43,505 nucleotides of DNA from JBAZWE01 sp041658605 (GCA_041658605.1 JBAZZU010000019.1:1-43505); one strand, 5' to 3'. Shown: positions 34,198-42,068, counted from the stretch's first letter. Numbers and translations: made by a program. The notes: generated by a model not told the origin, from the letters alone.

Positions 34198-34842
34198 ATG
34201 AGCAGCTCGCAAACAGAAAAAATAACTATCGGCGTCCTCGCCCTTCAGGGCGCATTCCGCGAGCACGCTGTCGCGCTGGAAAAATGCGGCGCAACAGCCC
34301 GCAAGGTCCGGCGCCGCCGCGAGCTGGACGGCCTCGATGCCCTGGTTATCCCGGGCGGCGAGAGCATGACCATCGGCAAGCTGATGGTCAGCTACCACCT
34401 GCTGGATGAGATCAAAGGCCTGGGCGCTGACGGGTTGCCGATGTTCGGCACCTGTGCCGGGCTGGTCATGCTCGCTCGCGAGGTTGTCGAGGGAGACCAG
34501 CCGCTGCTCGGCCTCATGGATGTCGCTGTGCGGCGCAACGCTTTCGGGCGGCAGGTGAAGAGTTTCGAAGCGGGGCTGGAGATACCGGTATTGGGTGGCG
34601 GGGGAGCCGGCTCAGAAGAAGCAGCCACCAAGGGGGGCACGGGTGAACCCTTTCCCGGAATTTTCATCCGCGCGCCATGGATAGAATCAGCCGGCCCTAG
34701 TGTTGAAATCCTCGCGAGGCTCGACGGCCACCCGGTCGCCGCGCGGCAGGACAGCATGCTCGTCACCGCTTTCCATCCCGAGCTCACAGATGACCTGCGT
34801 CTGCACAGGTTGTTTCTGGAGATGGTAAAGACGCACTCCTGA
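34198..34842 (+). CDS. pdxT: Pyridoxal 5'-phosphate synthase glutaminase subunit PdxT
   Basis: This class I-like glutaminase releases ammonia from glutamine for PdxS. The catalytic triad motifs are visible: PGGESMTIGKL, the nucleophile Cys in MFGTCAGLVML, and His-Glu in TAFHPELTDD. At 214 residues it is about 20 longer than usual owing to a Gly/Ala/Glu-rich insertion (GGGGAGSEEAATKGGTG) in the loop before FPGIFIRAPWI. ATG 34198 is used; a terminator and a -10 element lie directly upstream, so it is probably expressed from its own promoter as well as by read-through. Confidence 0.95.
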   Translation: MSSSQTEKITIGVLALQGAFREHAVALEKCGATARKVRRRRELDGLDALVIPGGESMTIGKLMVSYHLLDEIKGLGADGLPMFGTCAGLVMLAREVVEGDQPLLGLMDVAVRRNAFGRQVKSFEAGLEIPVLGGGGAGSEEAATKGGTGEPFPGIFIRAPWIESAGPSVEILARLDGHPVAARQDSMLVTAFHPELTDDLRLHRLFLEMVKTHS

Positions 34843-34923
34843 GCCGCTCTCATGGTATTTTTCCGGAAAGAAACACCAGCTCCAGTCAGACATCGGGCTT
34901 CATTTGGCATAAAGAGATAAACC

Positions 34924-34952
34924 AGAAGTGGTCGCATTTTGCGACCACTTCT
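34924..34952. repeat. Hairpin 1 of the GGTCRCA-N3-TGYGAYC family
   Basis: AGAAGTGGTCGCA (34924-34936) pairs perfectly with 34940-34952 around TTT. The core GGTCGCA-TTT-TGCGACC follows the pattern shared with three later hairpins. It lies 82 nt after pdxT and has no T-run after the stem, so a terminator role is uncertain. Confidence 0.8.
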
Positions 34953-35291
34953 TAGTTCGACCAACCTCTCAACATAAGGCTGTACCCTTGCCGGCCCTCT
35001 CCAGAATCACACAACAACGACTCTTCGCCCGTCGTCAATACTGGCAACATCCGTCCGAGGCGTCTGTTATTATTCGCAATGCAGGATGTCGATGACTAAC
35101 AAGAACTTACGGTCGAATTCTGTGATCGCACATTCAACTTCTAAGTGCAACCCTGACCATCGCCAAAAGAGGCAAGCTGCGATCGCAAAAGCACGATTGT
35201 TGCGGCAGTAGCCAAATGACTTGAAAGGCTTTCATGGTCATAACATGCGACCCAAAAATAATATTGAAACGCAAAGAAAAAACAGAAGCAT
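34953..35291. other. Intergenic region, no gene seen
   Basis: This 339-nt stretch between hairpins 1 and 2 has lower GC than upstream genes and no supported ORF. Isolated GATCGCA words (about 35122 and 35180) recall the hairpin core but do not form palindromes. Confidence 0.4.
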
Positions 35292-35324
35292 ATCTTTAAG
35301 GTCACAAATTGTGATCTTAAAGAT
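35292..35324. repeat. Hairpin 2 of the GGTCRCA-N3-TGYGAYC family
   Basis: The palindrome has 16-bp arms centred on A35308 with one G-T wobble; the core is GGTCACA-AAT-TGTGATC (35300-35316). Confidence 0.85.
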
Positions 35325-35341
35325 CACTTAAATAGCAGGTG

Positions 35342-35386
35342 TATTTTCTGTTTAAGGTCACAAATTGTGATCTTAAACAGAAAATA
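35342..35386. repeat. Hairpin 3 of the GGTCRCA-N3-TGYGAYC family
   Basis: The palindrome has 22-bp arms centred on A35364 with one G-T wobble; the core GGTCACA-AAT-TGTGATC (35356-35372) is identical to hairpin 2 while the outer arms differ. It ends 68 nt before the ORF6N start and could act as an operator or an RNA structure. Confidence 0.88.
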
Positions 35387-35454
35387 TGAACAGGCATTTT
35401 TTTAAACGTAAAAACCGATTTCCTTTGATGTTGAAATCGATGAAAGGAGAAGTT

Positions 35455-36057
35455 ATGGAAGGAAAAACAATTATTCCAGTTGAGAGGATTGAAGCATCTA
35501 TTTTTTATGTCCGCGGCCAAAGAGTTATGCTCGATGTTGCTCTGGCCAAACTCTACCAAGTAGAGACACGGGTTCTGTTGCAGGCTGTTAAGCGAAACAT
35601 CGAACGCTTTCCGGAAGATTTTATGTTCGAGATGACCAGGGAGGAAGCACAAGCTTCAAGGTCACAATCTGCGACCTTGAAAAGAGGGGAACACCTAAAA
35701 TATTTACCTCATGCTTTTACCGAGCAGGGAGTTGCCATGTTGTCAAGCGTATTGCGAAGCAAGCGCGCTATTCAGGTCAACATTGAAATTATGCGCGCTT
35801 TTGTTCAAATGAAAAAAATGCTCTCTTCATATGAAGATCTCACCAGAAAATTAGATGCCCTCGAAAAGAAATACGATGTCCAGTTCAGCGCTGTTTTCGA
35901 TGCTATCCGCCAGTTGATGGAGCCTCCAAAGCCGAAGAAGAAGCAGGTTGGCTTCCACTGGGTTGAGGAATCCGGGGAATCAGCATCATCCGGCAAGAAA
36001 GCGCTAGTCAAGAAACGGCCCCCCACAAGGAAACGCGCTCCAACTAAGTCAAAATAG
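35455..36057 (+). CDS. ORF6N-domain DNA-binding protein
   Basis: The 200-residue protein has an N-terminal ORF6N domain (about 8-100: IFYVRGQRVMLDVALAKLYQ, NIERFPEDFMFEM, YLPHAFTEQGVAMLSSVLRS), which is found in phage and mobile-element proteins, related to KilA-N, and thought to bind DNA. A coiled-coil stretch (about 115-145) and a very basic C-terminal tail (KKRPPTRKRAPTKSK) follow. ATG 35455 is preferred over ATG 35386 because AAAGGAGA lies just upstream. Residues 67-76 (SRSQSATLKR region) are encoded by hairpin 4. Its role here is unknown; it marks the start of the defence-type island. Confidence 0.85.
   Translation: MEGKTIIPVERIEASIFYVRGQRVMLDVALAKLYQVETRVLLQAVKRNIERFPEDFMFEMTREEAQASRSQSATLKRGEHLKYLPHAFTEQGVAMLSSVLRSKRAIQVNIEIMRAFVQMKKMLSSYEDLTRKLDALEKKYDVQFSAVFDAIRQLMEPPKPKKKQVGFHWVEESGESASSGKKALVKKRPPTRKRAPTKSK
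35655..35681. repeat. Hairpin 4 of the GGTCRCA-N3-TGYGAYC family (inside the ORF6N gene)
   Basis: TTCAAGGTCACA (35655-35666) pairs with 35670-35681 around ATC with a single A-C mismatch; the core is GGTCACA-ATC-TGCGACC. It lies within coding sequence. Confidence 0.8.
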
Positions 36058-36224
36058 ATATCCGTTCCAGAGTCCGCCAGATGATTGCCTCCCCGCACTG
36101 TTGTAGTATTACTGCCGGGTAAGTCGCAGGATACGTCCGGCTGCGATAATAGTTCATGCTATAGCCGGGCAAACCCGCACTCCCTGATAAGCTCCGGCGA
36201 AGTATCACCAGGAGGATGTGAAGT

Positions 36225-37190
36225 ATGGACTACATGTTCCCGACATCGGGCGTCGAAACGAACATACTTATCCCGCCACTGGTGGCGTTCCTGATTTCGT
36301 CGTTCACTTCCATGAGCGGGGTCTCGGGCGCCTTTCTCATCCTCCCCTTTCAGATGAGCTATCTTAATTTTACGAGCCCGTCGGTCAGCAGCACCAATTT
36401 CGTCTTCAACATCGTGGCGATCCCCAGCGGTGTCTATAGATACATCCGGGACGGGCGCATGGCCTGGCCGTTGACCCTCATCGTGGTATTGGGCACGCTC
36501 CCGGGTGTCTTTATCGGTTACTGGGTGAGGGTGCGTTTCCTGCCCGATCCGAAGACCTTCAAGCTGTTCGTCGGTATCGTATTGCTTTATATCGGTGGGC
36601 GTCTGCTGTTTGAGATGACCGGGCGGGCGGTTTCCTCGCGCGGCAAGTCACTTGAGCTGGAGCGGAAGTTCCGGCAGCGGGCGCAGGAAATGAAACAGCA
36701 GCAGAACGCCCGGCTGGCCTCGGGTCTGCCGAAGGAGGCAGTCGTCAAAACCGTGTCGGTTAGATTCTCCCGCATCACTTACGAATTCTGGGGCGAGCAG
36801 TTCTCGTTCAGTACACCGGGCATGTTCGCCCTGGCACTGGCCGTCGGCGTCATCGGCGGCACCTACGGCATCGGCGGCGGCGCCATAATAGCTCCTTTCT
36901 GTGTTGCCGTTTTCCACCTTCCCGTCTATACGGTAGCGGGCGCCGCGTTGATGGGGACTTTCATCACCTCGATAGCGGGTGTCACTTTCTACAGCCTGGT
37001 GCCGCTAAGCAATGGCGCCACGGCGGCTCCGGACTGGCGGCTGGGTATCCTGTTCGGCATGGGTGGATTTATCGGCATGTACGTCGGCGCCAGCTTCCAG
37101 AAATTCGTTCCCCAGAAGCTTCTCAAGCTGATGATCGGGGCTATTATCGTCTTCCTGGCGGGGAGCTATATACTGCAGTTCTTCCGTTAG
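36225..37190 (+). CDS. TauE/SafE family membrane transporter
   Basis: This 321-residue protein has about eight hydrophobic segments and two related halves carrying the family glycine motifs (SSFTSMSGVSGAFLILPF near 22-39 and GVIGGTYGIGGGAIIAPF near 208-225). The halves are separated by a long charged cytoplasmic loop (about 130-180). TauE/SafE proteins export sulfite, sulfoacetate or other organic anions; the substrate cannot be inferred. ATG 36225 follows AGGAGG. It is flanked by the ORF6N gene and the restriction-modification gene without evident functional link. Confidence 0.88.
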   Translation: MDYMFPTSGVETNILIPPLVAFLISSFTSMSGVSGAFLILPFQMSYLNFTSPSVSSTNFVFNIVAIPSGVYRYIRDGRMAWPLTLIVVLGTLPGVFIGYWVRVRFLPDPKTFKLFVGIVLLYIGGRLLFEMTGRAVSSRGKSLELERKFRQRAQEMKQQQNARLASGLPKEAVVKTVSVRFSRITYEFWGEQFSFSTPGMFALALAVGVIGGTYGIGGGAIIAPFCVAVFHLPVYTVAGAALMGTFITSIAGVTFYSLVPLSNGATAAPDWRLGILFGMGGFIGMYVGASFQKFVPQKLLKLMIGAIIVFLAGSYILQFFR

Positions 37191-37235
37191 GAGCGTAGCC
37201 GACCGGCTTTTAATGAGTCCATCCGCCCGCGGTGA

Positions 37236-37241
37236 TATAAT
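37236..37241 (+). promoter_or_regulatory. -10 element placing the start of transcription at the restriction-modification ATG
   Basis: A perfect TATAAT ends 7 nt before ATG 37248, and no Shine-Dalgarno precedes the ATG. A normal start point would fall on or next to the A of the ATG, implying a leaderless message. No strong -35 is seen. Confidence 0.55.
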
Positions 37242-37247
37242 CGCCGC

Positions 37248-40200
37248 ATGTCAACCGCGCCCAATTCACTGAATGAAGCCCGCTCCCGCGTAGAGCGGCT
37301 GGTCGAGCGCTTCAGCGCCAACATCGAGGCTTACAAGAACCCTGCCTACAACGAAACCCAGACCCGCCGCGAGTTTATCGATCAGTTTTTCAAGGCACTG
37401 GGCTGGGATGTGGATAATGAAGCCGGTTACGCTCCCGCTTACAAGGACGTAATCCACGAGGACGCCATCAAGGTGGGCGGCATGACCAAGGCGCCCGATT
37501 ACTGCTTTCGAATCGGCGGCCAGCGCAAGTTCTTCGTCGAGGCCAAAAAGCCTTCAGTGGACATGAAGAACGATCCGGAGCCTTACTACCAGCTACGTCG
37601 CTACGGCTTCAGCGCCAAGCTGCCGCTTTCGATTGTCACTGATTTCGAGGAACTCGCAGTCGTCGACTGCCGCGCCAAGCCATCGCCAAAAGACAAGGCG
37701 AGCACGGGCCGCATCCGCTACTGGCGTTACGACGAGTATCTGGTTCATTTCGAAGAGATATACAACACATTTTCCAAGGAAGCCGTACTTACCGGCAGTT
37801 TCGACCGCTCTATCGCCGCCGCCAAAACCAAACGCGGCACCGGCGAGGTCGACAAGGAGTTCCTCAAGGAAATAGAAAACTGGCGTGACCTGCTGGCGCG
37901 GAACATCGCCCTGCGAAACACCGGCCTCACGCAGCGGCAACTCAATGAGGCCGTCCAGCTCACCATTGACCGCATCATCTTCCTGCGCATCTGTGAAGAC
38001 CGGGGCATCGAGGAATACGGTGTGCTCCAGGGTGCGCAGAACGGCGCCAACGTCTATGCGCGGCTCTGTCAGATGTTTCAGCGTGCCGACGAGCGCTACA
38101 ATTCCGGACTTTTCCATTTCAACGAAGAAAAAGGCCGGTCCGGTCACCCCGACGATCTGACGTTGAACCTGAAGATCGATGACAGGACGCTCAAGGAAAT
38201 CCTCAAGGGTCTCTACTATCCCGATTGCCCGTATGAATTCTCGGTGCTCCCCGCCGACATCCTCGGCCAGGTTTACGAGCAGTTCCTGGGGAAGGTAATC
38301 CGCCTGACCGCCGGGCACCAGGCGAAAGTCGAGGACAAGCCCGAGGTCAAAAAGGCCGGCGGCGTCTATTACACGCCCACCTACATCGTGGATTACATAG
38401 TAAAGAACACGGTGGGCAAACTACTCGGCTGTCATCCCGACCCAAATTGTCCTTCCGACCCTAATTGTCATTCCGAGGTTGATTGTCATTCCGAGCGAAG
38501 CGAGGAATCTGCTCTTCCCAAAAACAGCCCATCCCCCAAACCCCTCACACCCAAACAGGCCGAAAACCTCCGCATCCTCGACCCCGCCTGCGGCTCCGGC
38601 TCATTCCTCATCGGCGCATACGAATATCTTATGGACTGGCACCGCGACTGGTACACCGAAAATGACCCGGACAAATGGGCCAAGGGAAAGCAGCCCCGCC
38701 TGTTCGCGGGCAAGAATGGTTGGCAGCTGACCACTGCGGAGAAGAAACGGATTCTGCTCAACAATATCCATGGCGTGGACATCGACCCGCAGGCCGTCGA
38801 GGTCACCAAGCTGTCACTGCTCCTCAAAGTGCTGGAAGAGGAATCACAGGAAACAATCAACTCCCAGCTGAAATTCTTCCACGAACGCGCACTGCCGGAT
38901 TTGAGCCGGAACATCAAATGCGGCAACTCACTGATCGGGACGGATTTTTATGAAGGTCAGCAGATGGGCCTGCTGGATGAGGAAGAGCAGTTGCGGATCA
39001 ACCCGTTTGATTGGGATGGACCAGGTGGCTTTCCCGAGATCATGAAATTAGGCGGGTTCGATGCAGTGATTGGGAATCCGCCGTATGGTGTTCCTTTTTC
39101 TTCTGGCGAGATTGGATACTTTCGAAAGTCTCTTCCCATGGCGCAGAAATTTCCTGATAGCTATTGTTTATTCATGGTTGAAGCACTGAACCTGCTTCGC
39201 AAATCGGGAATTTGTTCCTTCATCGTTCCCAATACATTTTGTGATTTAGAAAATTGTGATACTTTCCGAAAACAGTTGCTCGATGAATATTTATTAGATG
39301 AAATTTGGCAATCGGGATGGGCTTTTAAAACAGCAGTTGTAGATACGCTCGTGTTCCGGATTATTAATGAAAAACCATCTATTGACAGTCGCGTATTAGT
39401 AAATGTGTACGAAAAAGTTTATCGGCGTCAGATTACCGATTTTTTCTCAAATTCTTTATCAAAGATCGATTATCGCAACTCAGAAGGGGATAAAGAGTTA
39501 ATCAAAAAAATTATTCCACGTGCAATTGAACTTAGCTACTTTGCAACTATCAAAGCTGGCGTGAAAATGTACGAGAAGGGAAAGGGAAGGCCTCCTCAGT
39601 CAGCAGAAACAATGAAAAGTCGGCCATATTCTATTAAGGGAAAGAGTCCAGAGGGTTGGCGCGCCCTATACAGAGGTAAGGATATTTCTCGTTATTTAAT
39701 CGCAGTACCGGAAGAATTTGTTGACTATGGACCTTGGTTGGCAGCGCCCAGGAATCCAGAACTTTTTTCCAGCCCAAGGATATTAATGCGCCGCACGGAT
39801 TATCACTTGCTTTCCACCTTAGAGCGAAATGACTCAATTTGTGTTAATTCATGCCATGTCATCAAATTGAAAGAGAATATTCGTCTTACTCATACTTATC
39901 TGCTTGGGCTTTTGAATTCTCGTTTAATGCAACGAATTTTTGAACTGCAAAATCCCCAAATGGTTGGTAAGGTGTTTGCTGAGATAAAAGTTATTTACGT
40001 TGAGCGGCTGCCGATTAATCCCATTGATTTCACAGACCCGACCGACAAATCCCGCCACGACCAGATAGTCGAACTGGTCGAGCGCATGCTGGAATTAAAC
40101 AAACGTCTCCAGGCCGCCAAAACCGCCTACGAAAAAGATTCCCTCCAGCGCCAGATCGACGCCACCGACCGCCAGATCGACCGCCTTGTCTATGAGCTCT

Positions 40201-40253
40201 ACGACCTTACCGCCGAAGAAATCAAAATCGTCGAGGAAGGTACAAATGTCTGA
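37248..40253 (+). CDS. Single-chain restriction-modification enzyme (type IIG, Eco57I-like)
   Basis: This 1001-residue protein combines an N-terminal HsdR-type nuclease (P83-D84, then E98-A-K100 in FFVEAKKP, a PD-ExK site), a helical linker, and an N6-adenine methyltransferase with motif I DPACGSGS (445-452) and motif IV NPPYG (610-614). A C-terminal specificity region and coiled coil (LNKRLQAAKTAYEKDSLQRQID) follow. It should both methylate and cleave DNA at an unknown site. Residues 395-430 are an in-frame insertion made of a REP-like repeat. The specificity part (about 39080-40020) is much poorer in GC than the rest. It probably uses a leaderless start, and its 3' end overlaps the next gene by 8 nt. 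Confidence 0.9.
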   Translation: MSTAPNSLNEARSRVERLVERFSANIEAYKNPAYNETQTRREFIDQFFKALGWDVDNEAGYAPAYKDVIHEDAIKVGGMTKAPDYCFRIGGQRKFFVEAKKPSVDMKNDPEPYYQLRRYGFSAKLPLSIVTDFEELAVVDCRAKPSPKDKASTGRIRYWRYDEYLVHFEEIYNTFSKEAVLTGSFDRSIAAAKTKRGTGEVDKEFLKEIENWRDLLARNIALRNTGLTQRQLNEAVQLTIDRIIFLRICEDRGIEEYGVLQGAQNGANVYARLCQMFQRADERYNSGLFHFNEEKGRSGHPDDLTLNLKIDDRTLKEILKGLYYPDCPYEFSVLPADILGQVYEQFLGKVIRLTAGHQAKVEDKPEVKKAGGVYYTPTYIVDYIVKNTVGKLLGCHPDPNCPSDPNCHSEVDCHSERSEESALPKNSPSPKPLTPKQAENLRILDPACGSGSFLIGAYEYLMDWHRDWYTENDPDKWAKGKQPRLFAGKNGWQLTTAEKKRILLNNIHGVDIDPQAVEVTKLSLLLKVLEEESQETINSQLKFFHERALPDLSRNIKCGNSLIGTDFYEGQQMGLLDEEEQLRINPFDWDGPGGFPEIMKLGGFDAVIGNPPYGVPFSSGEIGYFRKSLPMAQKFPDSYCLFMVEALNLLRKSGICSFIVPNTFCDLENCDTFRKQLLDEYLLDEIWQSGWAFKTAVVDTLVFRIINEKPSIDSRVLVNVYEKVYRRQITDFFSNSLSKIDYRNSEGDKELIKKIIPRAIELSYFATIKAGVKMYEKGKGRPPQSAETMKSRPYSIKGKSPEGWRALYRGKDISRYLIAVPEEFVDYGPWLAAPRNPELFSSPRILMRRTDYHLLSTLERNDSICVNSCHVIKLKENIRLTHTYLLGLLNSRLMQRIFELQNPQMVGKVFAEIKVIYVERLPINPIDFTDPTDKSRHDQIVELVERMLELNKRLQAAKTAYEKDSLQRQIDATDRQIDRLVYELYDLTAEEIKIVEEGTNV
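38430..38510. repeat. Four 18-bp tandem repeats plus REP core inside the restriction-modification gene
   Basis: Units start at 38430, 38448, 38466 and 38484, each beginning TGTCATTCCGA or a close variant, encoding CHPDPN, CPSDPN, CHSEVD and CHSERS. The last unit continues as GAGCGAAGCGAGGAATCT, the same core as in the repeat block at 7917. Because 18 is divisible by three, the reading frame is kept. Confidence 0.9.
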
Positions 40254-40500
40254 GTTATTAAAAGATTTAAGAGCATTGTCAGACGAGGAAATAATTGAAA
40301 GGCATGACAGACTGGCAGAAAGCACACAAGCTGGATTAAATCACTACTTAAGAGAAATTGTGAGAAGAGACCAAGACCGGCAGACCAAAGCAATGCTAAC
40401 TTTTACAAAATGGATTACAATTATGACTGTTGCGATAATGATATTTACAATTGTCAATGTTGCCGTCACTATTTTCTTGATAATGAAACAAACTCCATGA
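40246..40500 (+). CDS. Small single-span membrane protein
   Basis: This 84-residue protein has a charged N-terminal part (MSELLKDLRALSDEEIIERHD) with helical character and one C-terminal hydrophobic helix (about 55-80). ATG 40246 has GAGGAAGG upstream, overlaps the end of the restriction-modification gene by 8 nt, and its stop overlaps the next ATG (ATGA). I do not recognise a named family. Tight coupling on both sides suggests a role with the restriction-modification or MNT/HEPN proteins, for instance membrane tethering, but there is no direct evidence. Confidence 0.75.
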   Translation: MSELLKDLRALSDEEIIERHDRLAESTQAGLNHYLREIVRRDQDRQTKAMLTFTKWITIMTVAIMIFTIVNVAVTIFLIMKQTP

Positions 40501-40796
40501 AATCAAATATTGAAATTCCCGAGTCGGTGATCACCGATTTCTGTCGACGCAACCACATTCGCAGGCTTTCATTATTCGGGTCCGTCTTGCGGAGTGATTT
40601 CCGGCCCGAAAGCGACGTGGATGTCCTGGTCGAATTTGAGTCTGGCCACGTTCCGGGTTTTATCAGGCTGGCAGGGATGGAGCGGGAGTTTTCAGAAATA
40701 CTTGGCAGAAAAGCGGACATACGTACCCCTGAGGACTTGAGCAGGTATTTTCGTGATGAAGTAATCGCGGAAGCTGAGGTTCAATATGCAGCGTGA
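40497..40796 (+). CDS. mntA: MntA-like nucleotidyltransferase antitoxin
   Basis: This 99-residue minimal nucleotidyltransferase carries the motif GS-x10-D-x-D (G28, S29, D40, D42 in FGSVLRSDFRPESDVDV). In characterised pairs MntA adds AMP to a Tyr of the HEPN toxin and so silences it. The ATG overlaps the stop of the small membrane protein (ATGA), and the 3' end overlaps the HEPN gene by 11 nt. The pairing and overlap strongly support a toxin-antitoxin function. Confidence 0.9.
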   Translation: MKSNIEIPESVITDFCRRNHIRRLSLFGSVLRSDFRPESDVDVLVEFESGHVPGFIRLAGMEREFSEILGRKADIRTPEDLSRYFRDEVIAEAEVQYAA

Positions 40797-41118
40797 CGAT
40801 GTAATTCGCCTGCGGCACATGCTGGATGCCGCGCGGGAAGCTGTGACATTTACGGCACCAAAATCCAGAGACGATCTCAAAGCGGATCGTATGCTGGTGC
40901 TGTCGCTCGTTAAATCCATTGAAATAATCGGTGAGGCGGCGAGCAAGGTATCTGAAGAAACACGGGCGGTAAGCCCCTCAATTCCCTGGCAGGATATTAC
41001 CGCGATGCGAAATCGCCTAATCCACGCGTATTTTGATATTAATCTCGATATCGTATGGGATACAGTAATCAAAGAATTGCCGCCACTCATTTCTGAGCTT
41101 GAAAAGATCCTTCAATAG
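40786..41118 (+). CDS. hepT: HepT-like HEPN-domain RNase toxin
   Basis: This 110-residue all-helical HEPN protein has the catalytic motif R-x4-H-x-Y (R75, H80, Y82 in RNRLIHAYF). The Tyr is the residue AMPylated by MntA in studied systems. It probably cleaves RNA as an abortive infection or stress toxin. The ATG lies inside the mntA gene. The protein is of normal length with all key residues present, so it is likely active. Confidence 0.9.
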   Translation: MQRDDVIRLRHMLDAAREAVTFTAPKSRDDLKADRMLVLSLVKSIEIIGEAASKVSEETRAVSPSIPWQDITAMRNRLIHAYFDINLDIVWDTVIKELPPLISELEKILQ

Positions 41119-41139
41119 GCGATCAGCCGCTATGCCAGG

Positions 41140-42054
41140 ATGCAGATGACGATACCACCCTTTCAAGACATAATGCTCCCCTTGCTTGAATTTACCAGAG
41201 ACGGTAAGGAATACACCCCTCGTGAAACCGTTGAGGCGCTGGCTGAGGGATTTAGTTTAAGCGAGGAAGATCGGCGGGATGTGCTTCCAAGCGGACGCCA
41301 GGCGACTTTCGACAATCGAGTCGCTTGGGCAAAAGCTCACATGAAAATGGCTGGCCTGATAGATGCGCCCAGAAGAGGTTTTTTTAACATCACGGAGCGC
41401 GGATTGGATATTTTAAATCAAGGGCCACAGAGAATTGACCTCAAGTTTCTCAGCCAGTTTCCAGAATATAATGAAGCCCGTGCAGGAAAGAAAAAAACCG
41501 ATGCGGTAGAGCAGGATGTCGAAGAAAAAACGGGCAGAACGCCAGAGGAAGTAATTGGGACTGCTCACAAGAGGATCGCGGACGATCTGGCAATCGAATT
41601 GATTAGCAGTATCAAAAGTTGTTCTCCAGGTTTTTTTGAACGGTTAGTTGTAGAGCTCATTGTAAAAATGGGCTATGGAGGCTCACGACAGGACGCGGGC
41701 CGGGCAGTTGGAAAAAGCGCGGACGGAGGCATAGACGGAATCATCAAGGAAGACAGACTTGGTTTGGATAATGTATATATCCAGGCCAAGAGATGGGAAA
41801 ATCCGGTTAGCAGGCCTGAAATCCAGAAGTTTGCCGGCGCCCTGCAAGGCCATCGGGCTAGAAAGGGCATCTTCATTACAACATCTACTTTCACAAATGG
41901 GGCACGGGAATACGTTTCCGGGATTGACAGTAAAATTGTTCTTATCGATGGTGATGAGCTGGCTGAACTGATGATTGATAACAACGTTGGAGTTGCTACT
42001 GTTGCATCTTATGAAGTAAAGAGAATCGATTCGGATTATTTCATTGATGAATAG
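41140..42054 (+). CDS. mrr: Mrr-like restriction endonuclease
   Basis: The 304-residue protein has an N-terminal winged-helix Mrr_N domain (about 6-95) and a C-terminal Mrr catalytic domain (about 160-285). Catalytic residues are D199 in GGIDG and Q215-A-K217 in IYIQAKRWE-type context (PD-QxK). Mrr enzymes cut DNA carrying methylated bases. Such an enzyme beside a host adenine methyltransferase implies that its target differs from the methylation made at 37248. The start is ATG 41140 or ATG 41146; it is 21 nt after hepT. Confidence 0.9.
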   Translation: MQMTIPPFQDIMLPLLEFTRDGKEYTPRETVEALAEGFSLSEEDRRDVLPSGRQATFDNRVAWAKAHMKMAGLIDAPRRGFFNITERGLDILNQGPQRIDLKFLSQFPEYNEARAGKKKTDAVEQDVEEKTGRTPEEVIGTAHKRIADDLAIELISSIKSCSPGFFERLVVELIVKMGYGGSRQDAGRAVGKSADGGIDGIIKEDRLGLDNVYIQAKRWENPVSRPEIQKFAGALQGHRARKGIFITTSTFTNGAREYVSGIDSKIVLIDGDELAELMIDNNVGVATVASYEVKRIDSDYFIDE

Positions 42055-42068
42055 AGGATGATTCTTTC

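Noticed and set aside
35386..35454. Upstream ATG start for the ORF6N gene
   Set aside because: ATG 35386 lies at the edge of hairpin 3 and has no ribosome binding site, while ATG 35455 follows AAAGGAGA and matches the domain start.
38430..38501. Possible CRISPR or minisatellite outside a gene
   Set aside because: The 18-bp units lie within an intact reading frame between conserved enzyme domains and have no spacers.
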